A DNA stretch of 39,541 nucleotides from the NCBI GenBank assembly GCA_947478925.1, contig CANJXY010000010.1, positions 1 through 39,541 on the forward strand, written 5' to 3'. The DNA is from Hyphomonadaceae bacterium (GTDB taxonomy: Bacteria > Pseudomonadota > Alphaproteobacteria > Caulobacterales > Hyphomonadaceae). The notes beneath the pieces are model-generated. The model worked only from the letters and a program-made list of their open reading frames with translations, did no database searches and was not told the origin of the DNA. Shown piece after piece: positions 15,944 through 23,391 of this stretch. Made by a program: the position numbers and the translations under genes. Position 1 is the stretch's first letter, and each line of letters begins with the position of its first letter.

Positions 15944-16383
15944 TGGCTGAGCCCATGACCCTCGATGACGTCATCGGCACTCTCGGACTAAAGCCGCATC
16001 CCGAGGGCGGATGGTACGCGCAGACGCATCGCGTTGAGGCGGCGTCCGGCCAGCGTTCGGCCGGCACGGCGATCTATTATGCCCTTGGCGCAGGCGAGCG
16101 GTCACACTGGCATCATGTCGATGCGACCGAGATCTGGCACTGGTATGCGGGCGCCCCGCTGGAGCTGTCGGTGGCCGCGAGCGATCATGACCAGCCGATC
16201 GCGCATGTGCTGGGGCCAGACATCGCCGCAGGTCAGAAGCCGCAGATCGTGGTCGAGCCACACCACTGGCAGGCGGCCCGCACGTTGGGCGCGTGGACGC
16301 TGGTGGGATGCACCGTGTCGCCGGGTTTCGATTTTGCAGGGTTCGTTATGGCAGCGCAGGACTGGTCGCCCGGCGGCGGCTAG
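15943..16383 (+). CDS. DUF985 (cupin_5) family protein
   Basis: This 146-residue single-domain protein is a DUF985 cupin. The hallmark segments are LGLKPHPEGGWYAQTHR, IYYALGAGERSHWHHVDATE, IWHWYAGAPLEL and the late GCTVSPGFDFAGF. The SHWHHVDATE histidines probably bind a metal. Biochemical function is not established for the family. Its start overlaps the gloB stop (TGATG), so it is cotranscribed and may act on small sugar or aldehyde-derived metabolites; that is inference from position only. It ends six bases before the stop of the convergent DUF4908-like gene. Confidence 0.85.
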   Translation: MAEPMTLDDVIGTLGLKPHPEGGWYAQTHRVEAASGQRSAGTAIYYALGAGERSHWHHVDATEIWHWYAGAPLELSVAASDHDQPIAHVLGPDIAAGQKPQIVVEPHHWQAARTLGAWTLVGCTVSPGFDFAGFVMAAQDWSPGGG

Positions 16384-16389
16384 GCCGTC

Positions 16390-17175
16390 TTAACCGGCCG
16401 AGCGGGAAGCGGTCAGGACCCTGGCGACTTCTTCCGGCGTCACGCGACCAGCCCAGCTGTCATCCGGATTTACTTCGACGATCAGCTCGCCGTCCTTGAA
16501 CGTCACCTTAGGCGCCTTGGCGCGGCGGACCGTGACCTTCTCGACCTTGGACGCGACACGGCCGGCGCTGCCGTTCGCATTCTTGACGCCAAGCACCAGA
16601 ATGCTGAGCGCGTCAGCAGCCCAGGCTTCATCGTTCGAGAAAGCCTGCGTGCCCCAGATCGCGATGTCGTGGCCGGCCAGCTTGCTGAGTTCATGGGCGG
16701 CGTTGGCGCGCATCGAATCGAGCGAGGCGGTCATTGCGGGCGACGATAGCGGCGGCACACGGCCAGCCGGATCGGCGGGAGCGCCTGCGGGGTTGTGGAG
16801 GTAGGAGACTACGTTACCGGCCTTGGTGACCTTGAGAACGGTGCGGCCGGTGTAGTCCATGAAGAAAGTATCGCCGCGCTGGCCAAGCACCGGCATCAGG
16901 GAGAGGATTTCCTTGGATCCTTCCTGCTGCAGCAGCACTACGGACCCGCGCCGTTCGAGCACGAAACTCTGGCTCGTCGGGGCGCCGAGGTCGACATACT
17001 TGCTGCCGCCGGCGTCGAGCATCATGGCGGCATTGCTGCGGGTGGTGGCGAAGGTCGGGGGCGGAAGCTGTGGTTGCTGGGCCAGCGAAGGGCCCACGAA
17101 TCCCGCCGCCCCGGCAATTGCCAGTAACAGGGCTGCGGCTTTTCCCGCAGGTGGGTTGATGTCCATCAGCTTCAT
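16390..17175 (-). CDS. exported protein, DUF4908-like
   Basis: This protein of about 261 residues has a signal peptide (MKLMDINPPAGKAAALLLAI, then a cut near SLAQQ). A mainly beta N-terminal half (LDAGGSKYVDLG, SFVLERRGSVVLLQQEG, DTFFMDYTGRTVLKV) is followed by a helical region (SMRANAAHELSKLAGHDIAI) and a final beta segment (VTFKDGELIVEVNP). It resembles DUF4908 proteins known from Caulobacterales and relatives; I am not certain. The frame is open 91 codons further upstream, but that sequence is not protein-like and runs into phaB. Starts at 17184 or 17166 are also possible. Confidence 0.65.
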   Translation of the reverse strand: MKLMDINPPAGKAAALLLAIAGAAGFVGPSLAQQPQLPPPTFATTRSNAAMMLDAGGSKYVDLGAPTSQSFVLERRGSVVLLQQEGSKEILSLMPVLGQRGDTFFMDYTGRTVLKVTKAGNVVSYLHNPAGAPADPAGRVPPLSSPAMTASLDSMRANAAHELSKLAGHDIAIWGTQAFSNDEAWAADALSILVLGVKNANGSAGRVASKVEKVTVRRAKAPKVTFKDGELIVEVNPDDSWAGRVTPEEVARVLTASRSAG

Positions 17176-17268
17176 CCCCGCCATAGAGCACGGCAAAGGG
17201 GGCGATTCTTTGTTCGCAACAGGAGCCCCGCCGGACACGTTGGGGCCATTCAGCGGCAGAGGCAAGAA

Positions 17269-17291
17269 CCCTGACTCGTCTAGAATCAGGG
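17269..17291 (-). terminator. hairpin downstream of phaB
   Basis: On the minus strand CCCTGATTC and GAGTCAGGG form a nine-base stem with one mismatch around TAGAC, followed by TTCTTG. It lies 70 bases after the phaB stop and about 95 bases before the DUF4908-like start, so it could end phaB transcription. The T-rich tail is poor. It could instead be an operator of the next gene. Confidence 0.35.
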
Positions 17292-17360
17292 ATCTAACGT
17301 TGAATCGGGAAGCGTTGCCCAGAGTCCTCGCATGAGCCCTCGCCCAGGCGTGATCGCGCC

Positions 17361-18086
17361 TCAGCCTGCGATGAATTGTCCGCCGTTGGCGGTGAGCGTC
17401 GCGCCCGTGATAAAGCCGGAGTCCTGTCCCGACAGGAACGAAACGCACGCAGCGATCTCTTCGGCCTTGCCCAGACGGCCGACGGGAATGGTGGCGATGA
17501 TGCTCTCCAACACTTTCGCCGGCACCGCCTGAACCATCTCGGTGTCTATGTAGCCCGGGCAGATCACATTGACGGTGATGCCCTTCTTCGCGTTCTCCTG
17601 GGCGAGCGCCTTGGTAAAGCCGATGAGCCCAGCCTTGGCGGCGGAGTAGTTCACCTGTCCCACCTGCCCTTTCTGGCCGTTGATCGAGGAGATGTTGACG
17701 ATGCGGCCGTAGTTCCTGTCACGCATTCCCTCGATGGTCAGACGGCAGAGGTTGAAGGCAGAGGTGAGATCGACGCGGATGACGTCGTCCCACTGCTGGC
17801 GCGTCATGCGGTGGAGCGTGGCGTCGCGGGTGATGCCCGCATTGTTCACCAGCACGTCGACGGGGCCCAGATCCTTGGTGATCGCAGCGATGCCTTCGGC
17901 GCAGGCGTCATAGTCGCCAACGTCCCACTTGTAGCACTTGAGGCCGACTTCCTCGGCGCACTTGGCAGCCGCTTCATCGTTACCGGCATAGTTGGCGGCG
18001 ACTTTGAAACCGTCCTTCACAAGACGTTCGGAGATGGCCCGGCCAATTCCGCGAGTCCCCCCCGTAACCAGCGCCACCTTCGTCAT
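17361..18086 (-). CDS. phaB: acetoacetyl-CoA reductase
   Basis: This 241-residue short-chain dehydrogenase reduces acetoacetyl-CoA to (R)-3-hydroxybutyryl-CoA with NADPH, the second step of polyhydroxybutyrate synthesis. The cofactor motif TGGTRGIG is at residues 8-15, NNAG at 81-84, and the catalytic Ser (NISSINGQKGQ, 131-141), Tyr147 and Lys151 (NYSAAKAG) are present. NISSINGQKGQVGQVNY is more like PhaB than FabG. It is divergent from phaR, the polymer-responsive repressor, which strengthens the assignment. FabG is the alternative. phaA and phaC are not in the window. Confidence 0.92.
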   Translation of the reverse strand: MTKVALVTGGTRGIGRAISERLVKDGFKVAANYAGNDEAAAKCAEEVGLKCYKWDVGDYDACAEGIAAITKDLGPVDVLVNNAGITRDATLHRMTRQQWDDVIRVDLTSAFNLCRLTIEGMRDRNYGRIVNISSINGQKGQVGQVNYSAAKAGLIGFTKALAQENAKKGITVNVICPGYIDTEMVQAVPAKVLESIIATIPVGRLGKAEEIAACVSFLSGQDSGFITGATLTANGGQFIAG

Positions 18087-18312
18087 TGCCGTCTCCTCTG
18101 ATCACGGGCTGGTGATCTCTATAGCGGGACAATTCGCGCAGGTCGCGTGGCGAGACGTGTTCCGGAAAAAAATGCTGCACCCGTGCTGCGCACAATGTTT
18201 GAGTGTGCAGGTGCGTAAAAGTCGTGCTACAAACCAATCTGAAAACGATTTAATGTGCCGCCCACCGGATCGTCTGACGCTCCGGAATGGGTAGCCGACG
18301 GGAGATGGACCT
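18087..18312. promoter_or_regulatory. phaB/phaR divergent control region with TGC-rich repeats
   Basis: The 226-base gap holds both promoters. TGCTGC occurs twice, 11 bases apart (18173-18178 and 18184-18189), next to GCGCACAATG and GTGTGCAGG. PhaR of other bacteria is known to bind TGC/GCA-rich sites, so this block at about 18173-18211 is the best operator candidate. The match is by likeness. GGGAG at 18300-18304 is the phaR ribosome binding site. Confidence 0.4.
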
Positions 18313-18990
18313 TTGACGCAGGGCAACGGTGCGCACGGCGATCGGATCGTCATCAAAAAGTACGCCAACCGGCGTCTCTATGACACCTCCGCCAGCGCCT
18401 ATGTCACGCTCGAGCATCTCTCCGAACTCACCCGCCAGGGGAAAGAGTTCATTGTGCAGGACGCGAAGACGGGCGAGGATCTCACCCGGGCCGTGCTCGC
18501 ACAGATCATCTTCGAGCAGGAAAACAAGAAAGAGGGCGTGCTGCCCGTCTCCTTCCTGCGCCAGCTGATCCAATTCTACGGCGACAACTTCCAGACCATG
18601 CTGCCGGCCTATCTCGAAATGTCGATGAAGACTTTCAACCAGCAGCAGGAAAAGTGGCGCGACTACATGTCGACCACGGTTGGCGAGGACAAGGCCAAGG
18701 CGTTCGAGGAACAGGTCCGCAAGAACATGTCGATGTTCGAGGACACCATGAAGTTCTTCGCGCCGTTCGTGCCCGGCCCGCCGGGAGCACCCGGCACCAA
18801 CGGAATGTCTGCGATGCCGGGCATGCCAGGCGCTGCACCCACAGGCGATGCAACCAAACCAGCCGGACCGCCGACCGGCATCGATGCGATCCGCGCCCTT
18901 CAGCAGCAGATGATGGATATGCAGCGCCAACTCGCCCAACTTACCCTGGGCAGCTTCGCGCCGACCCCCGACAAGCCCAGGGACAACTAA
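18313..18990 (+). CDS. phaR: polyhydroxyalkanoate synthesis repressor PhaR
   Basis: This 225-residue regulator represses phasin and its own gene and is released when polyhydroxybutyrate granules bind it. Residues about 11-70 are the PHB accumulation regulatory DNA-binding domain (IVIKKYANRRLYDTSASAYV, LEHLSELTRQGKEFIVQDAK). Residues about 75-115 are the PHB_acc repeat (ILPVSFLRQLIQFYGD-like, here VLPVSFLRQLIQFYGDNFQ). A helical stretch, then a Pro/Gly/Met-rich linker and a final coiled segment (ALQQQMMDMQRQLAQL) follow. TTG 18313 is the only start with correct spacing (eight bases) from GGGAG. It overlaps the stop of an out-of-frame three-codon reading frame (ATG 18305, TGA 18314-18316). Confidence 0.93.
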   Translation: MTQGNGAHGDRIVIKKYANRRLYDTSASAYVTLEHLSELTRQGKEFIVQDAKTGEDLTRAVLAQIIFEQENKKEGVLPVSFLRQLIQFYGDNFQTMLPAYLEMSMKTFNQQQEKWRDYMSTTVGEDKAKAFEEQVRKNMSMFEDTMKFFAPFVPGPPGAPGTNGMSAMPGMPGAAPTGDATKPAGPPTGIDAIRALQQQMMDMQRQLAQLTLGSFAPTPDKPRDN

Positions 18991-19036
18991 GCGTCCCTAG
19001 CGCTCCGGGCGACATTGCTTCGCGCGCGTCAGGACG

Positions 19037-19106
19037 GCGGTTAACTGCAATTCCCGAGAGATCACAGTCGCCAACGGAACGCGGCGCGGTGCTTGCAGTT
19101 AATCGC
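19037..19106 (+). repeat. 14-bp inverted repeat with 42-base spacer
   Basis: GCGGTTAACTGCAA (19037-19050) and TTGCAGTTAATCGC (19093-19106) are inverted copies with one mismatch, which would be a G-U pair in RNA. The right arm ends two bases before the ATG of the small gene at 19109, so a folded transcript would hide its start. It could be an operator pair or a long-stem RNA element. Confidence 0.5.
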
Positions 19107-19108
19107 GC

Positions 19109-19384
19109 ATGCGCATCGAGCCAGCCCCGCATGTGTTCCGCAATGAGGACCGCCGCCAACGATTCAACGACCGGCGTGGCTCGGGCGAAGAACGCCGCGC
19201 CGATCCGGTAGGCGCCACGGAACGGGCCAAGCATGAAGCGCGGCCCTGGTTCGCGCCGGCTTTCGCAGCGCATCTTCTGGGACAGGCGAACAAACAGCGC
19301 GTGCCCGCGAAACTGGCGCGCCGGGCCTACCTGCAGCCGGAAGCGCGCACGCCTCTGCGGCCGAGCTGCGATACGGAAGCCTGA
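19109..19384 (+). CDS. small protein of unknown function, probable gene
   Basis: This 91-residue protein (MRIEPAPHVFRNEDRRQRFN at the start) is basic and Pro/Ala-rich. The segment RPWFAPAFAAHLLGQANKQR followed by AYLQPEARTPLRP recalls short alphaproteobacterial proteins with a conserved F-x-AHLLGQ motif, from memory only. No signal peptide or membrane helix is seen. It ends three bases before the stop of the convergent HTH gene, as expected of a real gene in this compact region. No good ribosome binding site precedes ATG 19109. An opposite-strand frame overlapping its 5' half looks less protein-like. Confidence 0.55.
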   Translation: MRIEPAPHVFRNEDRRQRFNDRRGSGEERRADPVGATERAKHEARPWFAPAFAAHLLGQANKQRVPAKLARRAYLQPEARTPLRPSCDTEA

Positions 19385-19387
19385 ACT

Positions 19388-19768
19388 CTACCGACGATCG
19401 AGCTTGTGGAGCACCAGCTCGATCATCCGCTCGAGCCTGTCCATCCGCTCGTGCAGGCCAGCAATCACCTCGCGCGTGACGACAAAACCCGCAGGGGCCG
19501 ACGGCTCGTTGCGGGGCGATCGCGTCACGGGACCAGATGCCAGCAAACCGGGGTCGGCCGCCCCTGAACGATTGGCGACTTCCTCGGGATCTTCTGCCAG
19601 CATGCGAGCGATGGCATGAACCTCGGGCCCTTCCAGTTCGCGCCGGTCGGCGAACACCATCTCGACTTCGTCGATGGTCATCCCCGTAGCCTGCGCCAGC
19701 GACCCGCGCGTCAGGCCAGCGGCCTTCAACCGGTCATCGAACCAGTCCTGATCGAAGAAGATGCCCAT
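19388..19768 (-). CDS. XRE-like helix-turn-helix protein with C-terminal coiled coil
   Basis: This 126-residue protein begins MGIFFDQDWFDDRLKAAGLT and has a helix-turn-helix of the Cro/CI kind (LTRGSLAQATGMTIDEVEMV, residues 18-37, then an acidic third helix). A proline-rich linker leads to a C-terminal amphipathic helix (IAGLHERMDRLERMIELVLH) that probably oligomerises. The recognition helix is unusually acidic (VEMVFADRRELEG), so a role in protein binding rather than DNA binding is possible. It stands 78 bases after the membrane protein gene on the same strand. Target genes are unknown. Confidence 0.7.
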   Translation of the reverse strand: MGIFFDQDWFDDRLKAAGLTRGSLAQATGMTIDEVEMVFADRRELEGPEVHAIARMLAEDPEEVANRSGAADPGLLASGPVTRSPRNEPSAPAGFVVTREVIAGLHERMDRLERMIELVLHKLDRR

Positions 19769-19846
19769 GGGCTCGCTCCCGGAAAAGCTCGAACGACGCC
19801 ACCGAAACGCGCACGCCGCCCAATGTCATCAGGCGGCGTGGAACGC

Positions 19847-20287
19847 TCAGTTGTGGCTGTCGCCAACGCTGAAATCGCGGCGCGCTGAGACAATCGTCAC
19901 AACCACGCCGGCCAGAACGTCGAGCAGGCACATGAGGGTGAGGATGAAGAACACCGAGGTCTGGAAGTTGGGGAGCAGCAGGAACTCGACCAGGCAGACG
20001 ATGAACACCAGCATCGACACGGCGTGGTTGGCGATGGTCGAGGAGCCAGTCGACGTCGATTTGATGATCTCGACGAAGAAAAAGACCATCGAGAGGATGA
20101 TGAGGATGTCGCCGCCCGTGACGCGCCAACCGCCAAAGACAGCGGTTCCGGTCGCCGGATTGCCAAGCTGCATGGCGATCGCCGAAGCGCCGCTGGCGTC
20201 AGCGGCGCCCGTCGCGGTGAAAGCCATCAGGTTGTAGATGATGATCGGAATAGCAAGCAGCGGGAAAATCCCGAAGATAACGCGCAT
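19847..20287 (-). CDS. four-helix membrane protein of unknown function
   Basis: This 146-residue protein starts at MRVIFGIFPLLAIPIIIYNL, with AAGGGAT before the ATG. Hydrophobic segments are at residues about 3-25, 60-80 (ILIILSMVFFFVEIIKS), 84-104 (NHAVSMLVFIVCLVEFLLLP) and 110-132 (VFFILTLMCLLDVLAGVVVT). The loop after helix 1 is Gly/Ala-rich. I do not recognise a named family. The frame is open further upstream, but that part overlaps the GT2 gene. The 146 bases up to 20433 contain nothing I can name. Confidence 0.7.
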   Translation of the reverse strand: MRVIFGIFPLLAIPIIIYNLMAFTATGAADASGASAIAMQLGNPATGTAVFGGWRVTGGDILIILSMVFFFVEIIKSTSTGSSTIANHAVSMLVFIVCLVEFLLLPNFQTSVFFILTLMCLLDVLAGVVVTIVSARRDFSVGDSHN

Positions 20288-20433
20288 GGGTGATCCCTTC
20301 TGTGGCCCGCCCCGCCCGGAACGTTTTGCCCGCCGTTCCATGGCGTCTATCCGTAAACCGGTAGCGATTTTGCTGTCCAATTGAAAGCCCTCCGACCCTG
20401 TCCAGTGCCCAGCCCCTCTGAACGCGGGGGTCC

Positions 20434-21204
20434 TCAGATCTCGTCCACGCCACCGGGCGACCGGCGCCGCTTGCGCAGCCACATGACGCCGCGCATGTCC
20501 GAAATGGCCACCGCCAATCTGCCGAAATTGGTGTAATTCGACCGTCCGTGCTGCCGCGCCCGGTGTCCCACGGGGCGCTCTTCGACACGCATGCCCTCCG
20601 ACATCATGAGGGCCGGTAGGTAGCGGTGCATGTGATCGAAATACGGGAGCAGCATGTAGGCGTCGCGACGGAAAGCGCGCATGCCGCAGCCCGAATCGGA
20701 ATTCTCGTCCTTGAGCAGTGACCGGCGCACCCGGTTGGCGAGTCGCGAGCCCAGCTTTTTCCACCCGCTATCGATCCGCTTGGCCCGGCGGCCCTGGATC
20801 AGGGCAAGTTCCATCGGCGCGTCCGACCGGTTGAGCTGGCTGAGCAGGCCCGGAATGTCCGCCGGATCGTTCTGCCCGTCGCCATCCAGCGTGACGATGA
20901 TGCCCGCCCGCGCTGCCGTGACCCCCGTGCGGACAGCGCGGCTTTGCCCGGCATTCTTGCGGTGGCCCAACACCCGCAACTGCGGAATCTCGTTCTTGAG
21001 GGTGTGAAGACGGGCACGGGTATCGTCCTGCGAGGCGTCGTCCACAAAGATGATTTCGAAGGCCCGGCCAGAGAGCGCGACCGCGATCTCGCGGACCAGA
21101 GCGTCGACATTCTCCGCCTCGTTCCGCACGGGCGAGACAACGCTGAATTCGGGGCGACCTTCGCCAGTAGTCATCATCCGGTCCATCTTGACGCGCGCAT
21201 CCAT
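20434..21204 (-). CDS. family 2 glycosyltransferase, dolichol-phosphate mannose synthase-like
   Basis: This 256-residue GT2 enzyme transfers a sugar from a nucleotide donor to a lipid phosphate carrier. Motifs: SVVSPVRNEAENV (21-33), IIFVDDASQDDT (51-62), LDGDGQNDP (106-114) with the metal-binding Asp pair, and SGCGMRAFRRD (about 172-182). A C-terminal basic segment (MWLRKRRRSP) ends the protein; there is no fused membrane domain. It is divergent from an ArnT/PMT-type transferase that would use a lipid-linked sugar, so the two probably form a pathway. The start at 21204 follows AGGGATGGC; later ATGs (MDRMMTTG) are possible. Donor sugar is unknown. Confidence 0.88.
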   Translation of the reverse strand: MDARVKMDRMMTTGEGRPEFSVVSPVRNEAENVDALVREIAVALSGRAFEIIFVDDASQDDTRARLHTLKNEIPQLRVLGHRKNAGQSRAVRTGVTAARAGIIVTLDGDGQNDPADIPGLLSQLNRSDAPMELALIQGRRAKRIDSGWKKLGSRLANRVRRSLLKDENSDSGCGMRAFRRDAYMLLPYFDHMHRYLPALMMSEGMRVEERPVGHRARQHGRSNYTNFGRLAVAISDMRGVMWLRKRRRSPGGVDEI

Positions 21205-21407
21205 GCCATCCCTATAGCCGGCCCGCGAACGCCTTGCGAGGGGCGGCCTGCAAGCGGGCCAATCATACCCATCCCATAGTGATCAACTGCGGGGCGAACA
21301 AACCCGGCGACGCCCCCAAAAAGAGCCGTTATGGTCCGCCCGTTCAGGCGGGATATCGGTCGAATCGGCCGCCGCCTAATGACCTGTCAGGGATAGTTCC
21401 ACGCGTG
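21205..21407. other. divergent gap between the two glycosyltransferase genes
   Basis: This 203-base gap should contain both promoters. A CCGCC-CGTTCA-GGCGG hairpin lies near 21338-21353. I see no other clear signal. The plus-strand frame of the next gene is open through this gap, but the sequence is not protein-like. Confidence 0.35.
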
Positions 21408-23324
21408 ATGGCTGATTTTGACAGGCTGACCGAAAGCCGCTGGGCCTATGCCTTGCTGGCGGGTCTTGTGTTCATCCTGGCCATTCCGGGCCTCTTCGCC
21501 ATGCCGGTGCTCGACCGGGACGAAGGTCGTTTCACCGAAGCCTCCTCCGAGATGATGGAGACGGGCGATTATGTGGTGATCAGCTATCATGACGAATTGC
21601 GGAACAAGAAGCCCGTAGCGATCCACTGGCTCCAGTCCGCAGCGGTCAATGTCACGTCCGGCGCCCACGCTCGCAATATTGCCGAATACCGCATCCCGTC
21701 GATGCTGGGCGCCATTCTCGCAGCGCTGGCGACGTTCTGGGGCGGCTCTGCCCTGTTCTCGCGCCGCACTGCCTTCATCGGCGCGATGGTCCTCGGCACG
21801 ACGCTGCTGCTGACCACCGAAGCCAATATTGGCAAGACCGACGCGGCCCAGTGCGGTTTTCTCACCCTTGGCATGGCAGCGCTCGCGCAAATGCGCGCAG
21901 GGCTCGGCAGCAAGTGGCATGGCGTACTTTTCTGGGCGTGCCTGTCGGTCGGCGTCCTGCTGAAGGGACCGATCGCACCGCTCGTCTGTTTCAGCACGAT
22001 AGGCGCGCTGTTCCTGTGGGAGCGGAAATACGCGTGGGCGCGTCCGCTGTTCTACTGGTTCGGCATCAGCCTGTTCGTCGTGATGACCGTGCCATGGTAT
22101 GTCGCTGTGCAGATCGCGACCGATGGTGCATTCCTGTCGGAAGCCGTGCGCGTCGATCTGGGCCAGAAGCTGGTCGATGCAGCCGAAGGCCATGCCGGCC
22201 CCATCGGCATGCACACCGCCGCCCTGCCCCTTCTGTTCTGGCCGGGTACACTGCTGCTGATCCCCGGCATCTGGCTGGCGATCACGCGCGTCCTGCCCAG
22301 GCGCAACAAGACCGCAACAACAGATGCGCCGCGCCTCGCCGCCACCACCGCCGCCAACGAGAAGGAAGCCGCCGCCTGGCGTTTCCTCGTCTGCTGGATC
22401 GTACCGTCGTGGATTGTGTTCGAGATCGCCCCGACCAAGCTCGTCCACTACACCCTTCCCCTCTATCCCGCATTCGCGTTGATGGCCGGGGCTGCGGCCG
22501 ACCACTGGTTCTCGTCCAACGACTGGAAGCAGGGCCGCTGGATTTCTGCCTTCATATTCGGCGCGATTGGCCTGCTGCTGGCCATCTTGCCGCTGCCACA
22601 GATGCTGGACCTGGTGCGCGCCTCCGGCGCTGAAGAGTTCGGCGACATGCAGCAACGCGTCTCCTTCATCTGGGACCAGGCGTGGAACGCGACCGGCATC
22701 GGCATCTGGCCGACCGTGCTGATGCTCGCAGCGCTTGGCGGCACGCTCTACGCACTGGTGAAGAAGAATTCGGTCGGGCTGCTCGCCGGGCTGGTCGCTT
22801 GCTCTGCGGCGACGGGCATCTCTTACCGCGCCGTCGTCCTGCCGAACCAGTCGTGGATGCTCGCGACCAGCGCATCGCTGTCGGCGCTCCGCGAAGTGTG
22901 CGCCCTGCCCGAAGGCTCCGCCGCATGGGCCGAATCCGGTTGTCAGGGCCGCGCGCCCAAAGTCGTGCGCGCCATCGCCTATGCGGAGCCGAGCCTGGTC
23001 TTCAAGCTCGGCAACCAGATCATCCTGCCGCCGGAGTCGAACGTCGAGATTCCACCGATCGCCGAAGACAATCGCCCCGCCTGGTTAATCGACACGGGCG
23101 ACAAGGTTGGCAAGAAGGCGCTCGACGAGCTCGTGACCGCCGCGGTCGCGGCCGACCGCTGCGTGCGTCTCGCGCGGCGCTTCGCTTACAACTATTCGAA
23201 TGGCGATCCGGCCGAACTGGTCGCCGCTGTGGTCGAGCCCGCCGGCTGTCCGTCAGCGAAACCGCCGCCAACCTTGCGCGACACACCGGACGAAGACGAC
23301 GACGAGCCAGCGCTCGACAAGTAG
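21408..23324 (+). CDS. ArnT/PMT-family glycosyltransferase (GT39/GT83-like)
   Basis: This 638-residue integral membrane enzyme starts MADFDRLTESRWAYALLAGL. The catalytic loop motif LDRDEGRFTEASSEMM (residues 35-50), with the acidic pair after the first helix, is the hallmark of lipid-linked sugar transferases such as ArnT. About a dozen hydrophobic segments follow, with KKPVAIHWLQSAAV and IGKTDAAQCG typical of the family. A soluble periplasmic tail runs from about residue 490 to an acidic C-terminus (DTPDEDDDEPALDK). It probably moves a sugar from a polyprenyl phosphate to lipid A, LPS or protein. The divergent GT2 gene could supply the donor. Confidence 0.88.
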   Translation: MADFDRLTESRWAYALLAGLVFILAIPGLFAMPVLDRDEGRFTEASSEMMETGDYVVISYHDELRNKKPVAIHWLQSAAVNVTSGAHARNIAEYRIPSMLGAILAALATFWGGSALFSRRTAFIGAMVLGTTLLLTTEANIGKTDAAQCGFLTLGMAALAQMRAGLGSKWHGVLFWACLSVGVLLKGPIAPLVCFSTIGALFLWERKYAWARPLFYWFGISLFVVMTVPWYVAVQIATDGAFLSEAVRVDLGQKLVDAAEGHAGPIGMHTAALPLLFWPGTLLLIPGIWLAITRVLPRRNKTATTDAPRLAATTAANEKEAAAWRFLVCWIVPSWIVFEIAPTKLVHYTLPLYPAFALMAGAAADHWFSSNDWKQGRWISAFIFGAIGLLLAILPLPQMLDLVRASGAEEFGDMQQRVSFIWDQAWNATGIGIWPTVLMLAALGGTLYALVKKNSVGLLAGLVACSAATGISYRAVVLPNQSWMLATSASLSALREVCALPEGSAAWAESGCQGRAPKVVRAIAYAEPSLVFKLGNQIILPPESNVEIPPIAEDNRPAWLIDTGDKVGKKALDELVTAAVAADRCVRLARRFAYNYSNGDPAELVAAVVEPAGCPSAKPPPTLRDTPDEDDDEPALDK

Positions 23325-23391
23325 CGCGTCGCTTTAGTCGGATTGCTTGAGATGAGGTCGCCACTGGCGTTTCGTCGACGTTGATCGCGCT

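Noticed and set aside
21387-22655. 422-codon minus-strand open frame opposite the ArnT-type gene
   Set aside because: Composition is Gly/Gln/His/Arg-rich as expected of an antisense shadow; the plus strand encodes a typical membrane transferase.
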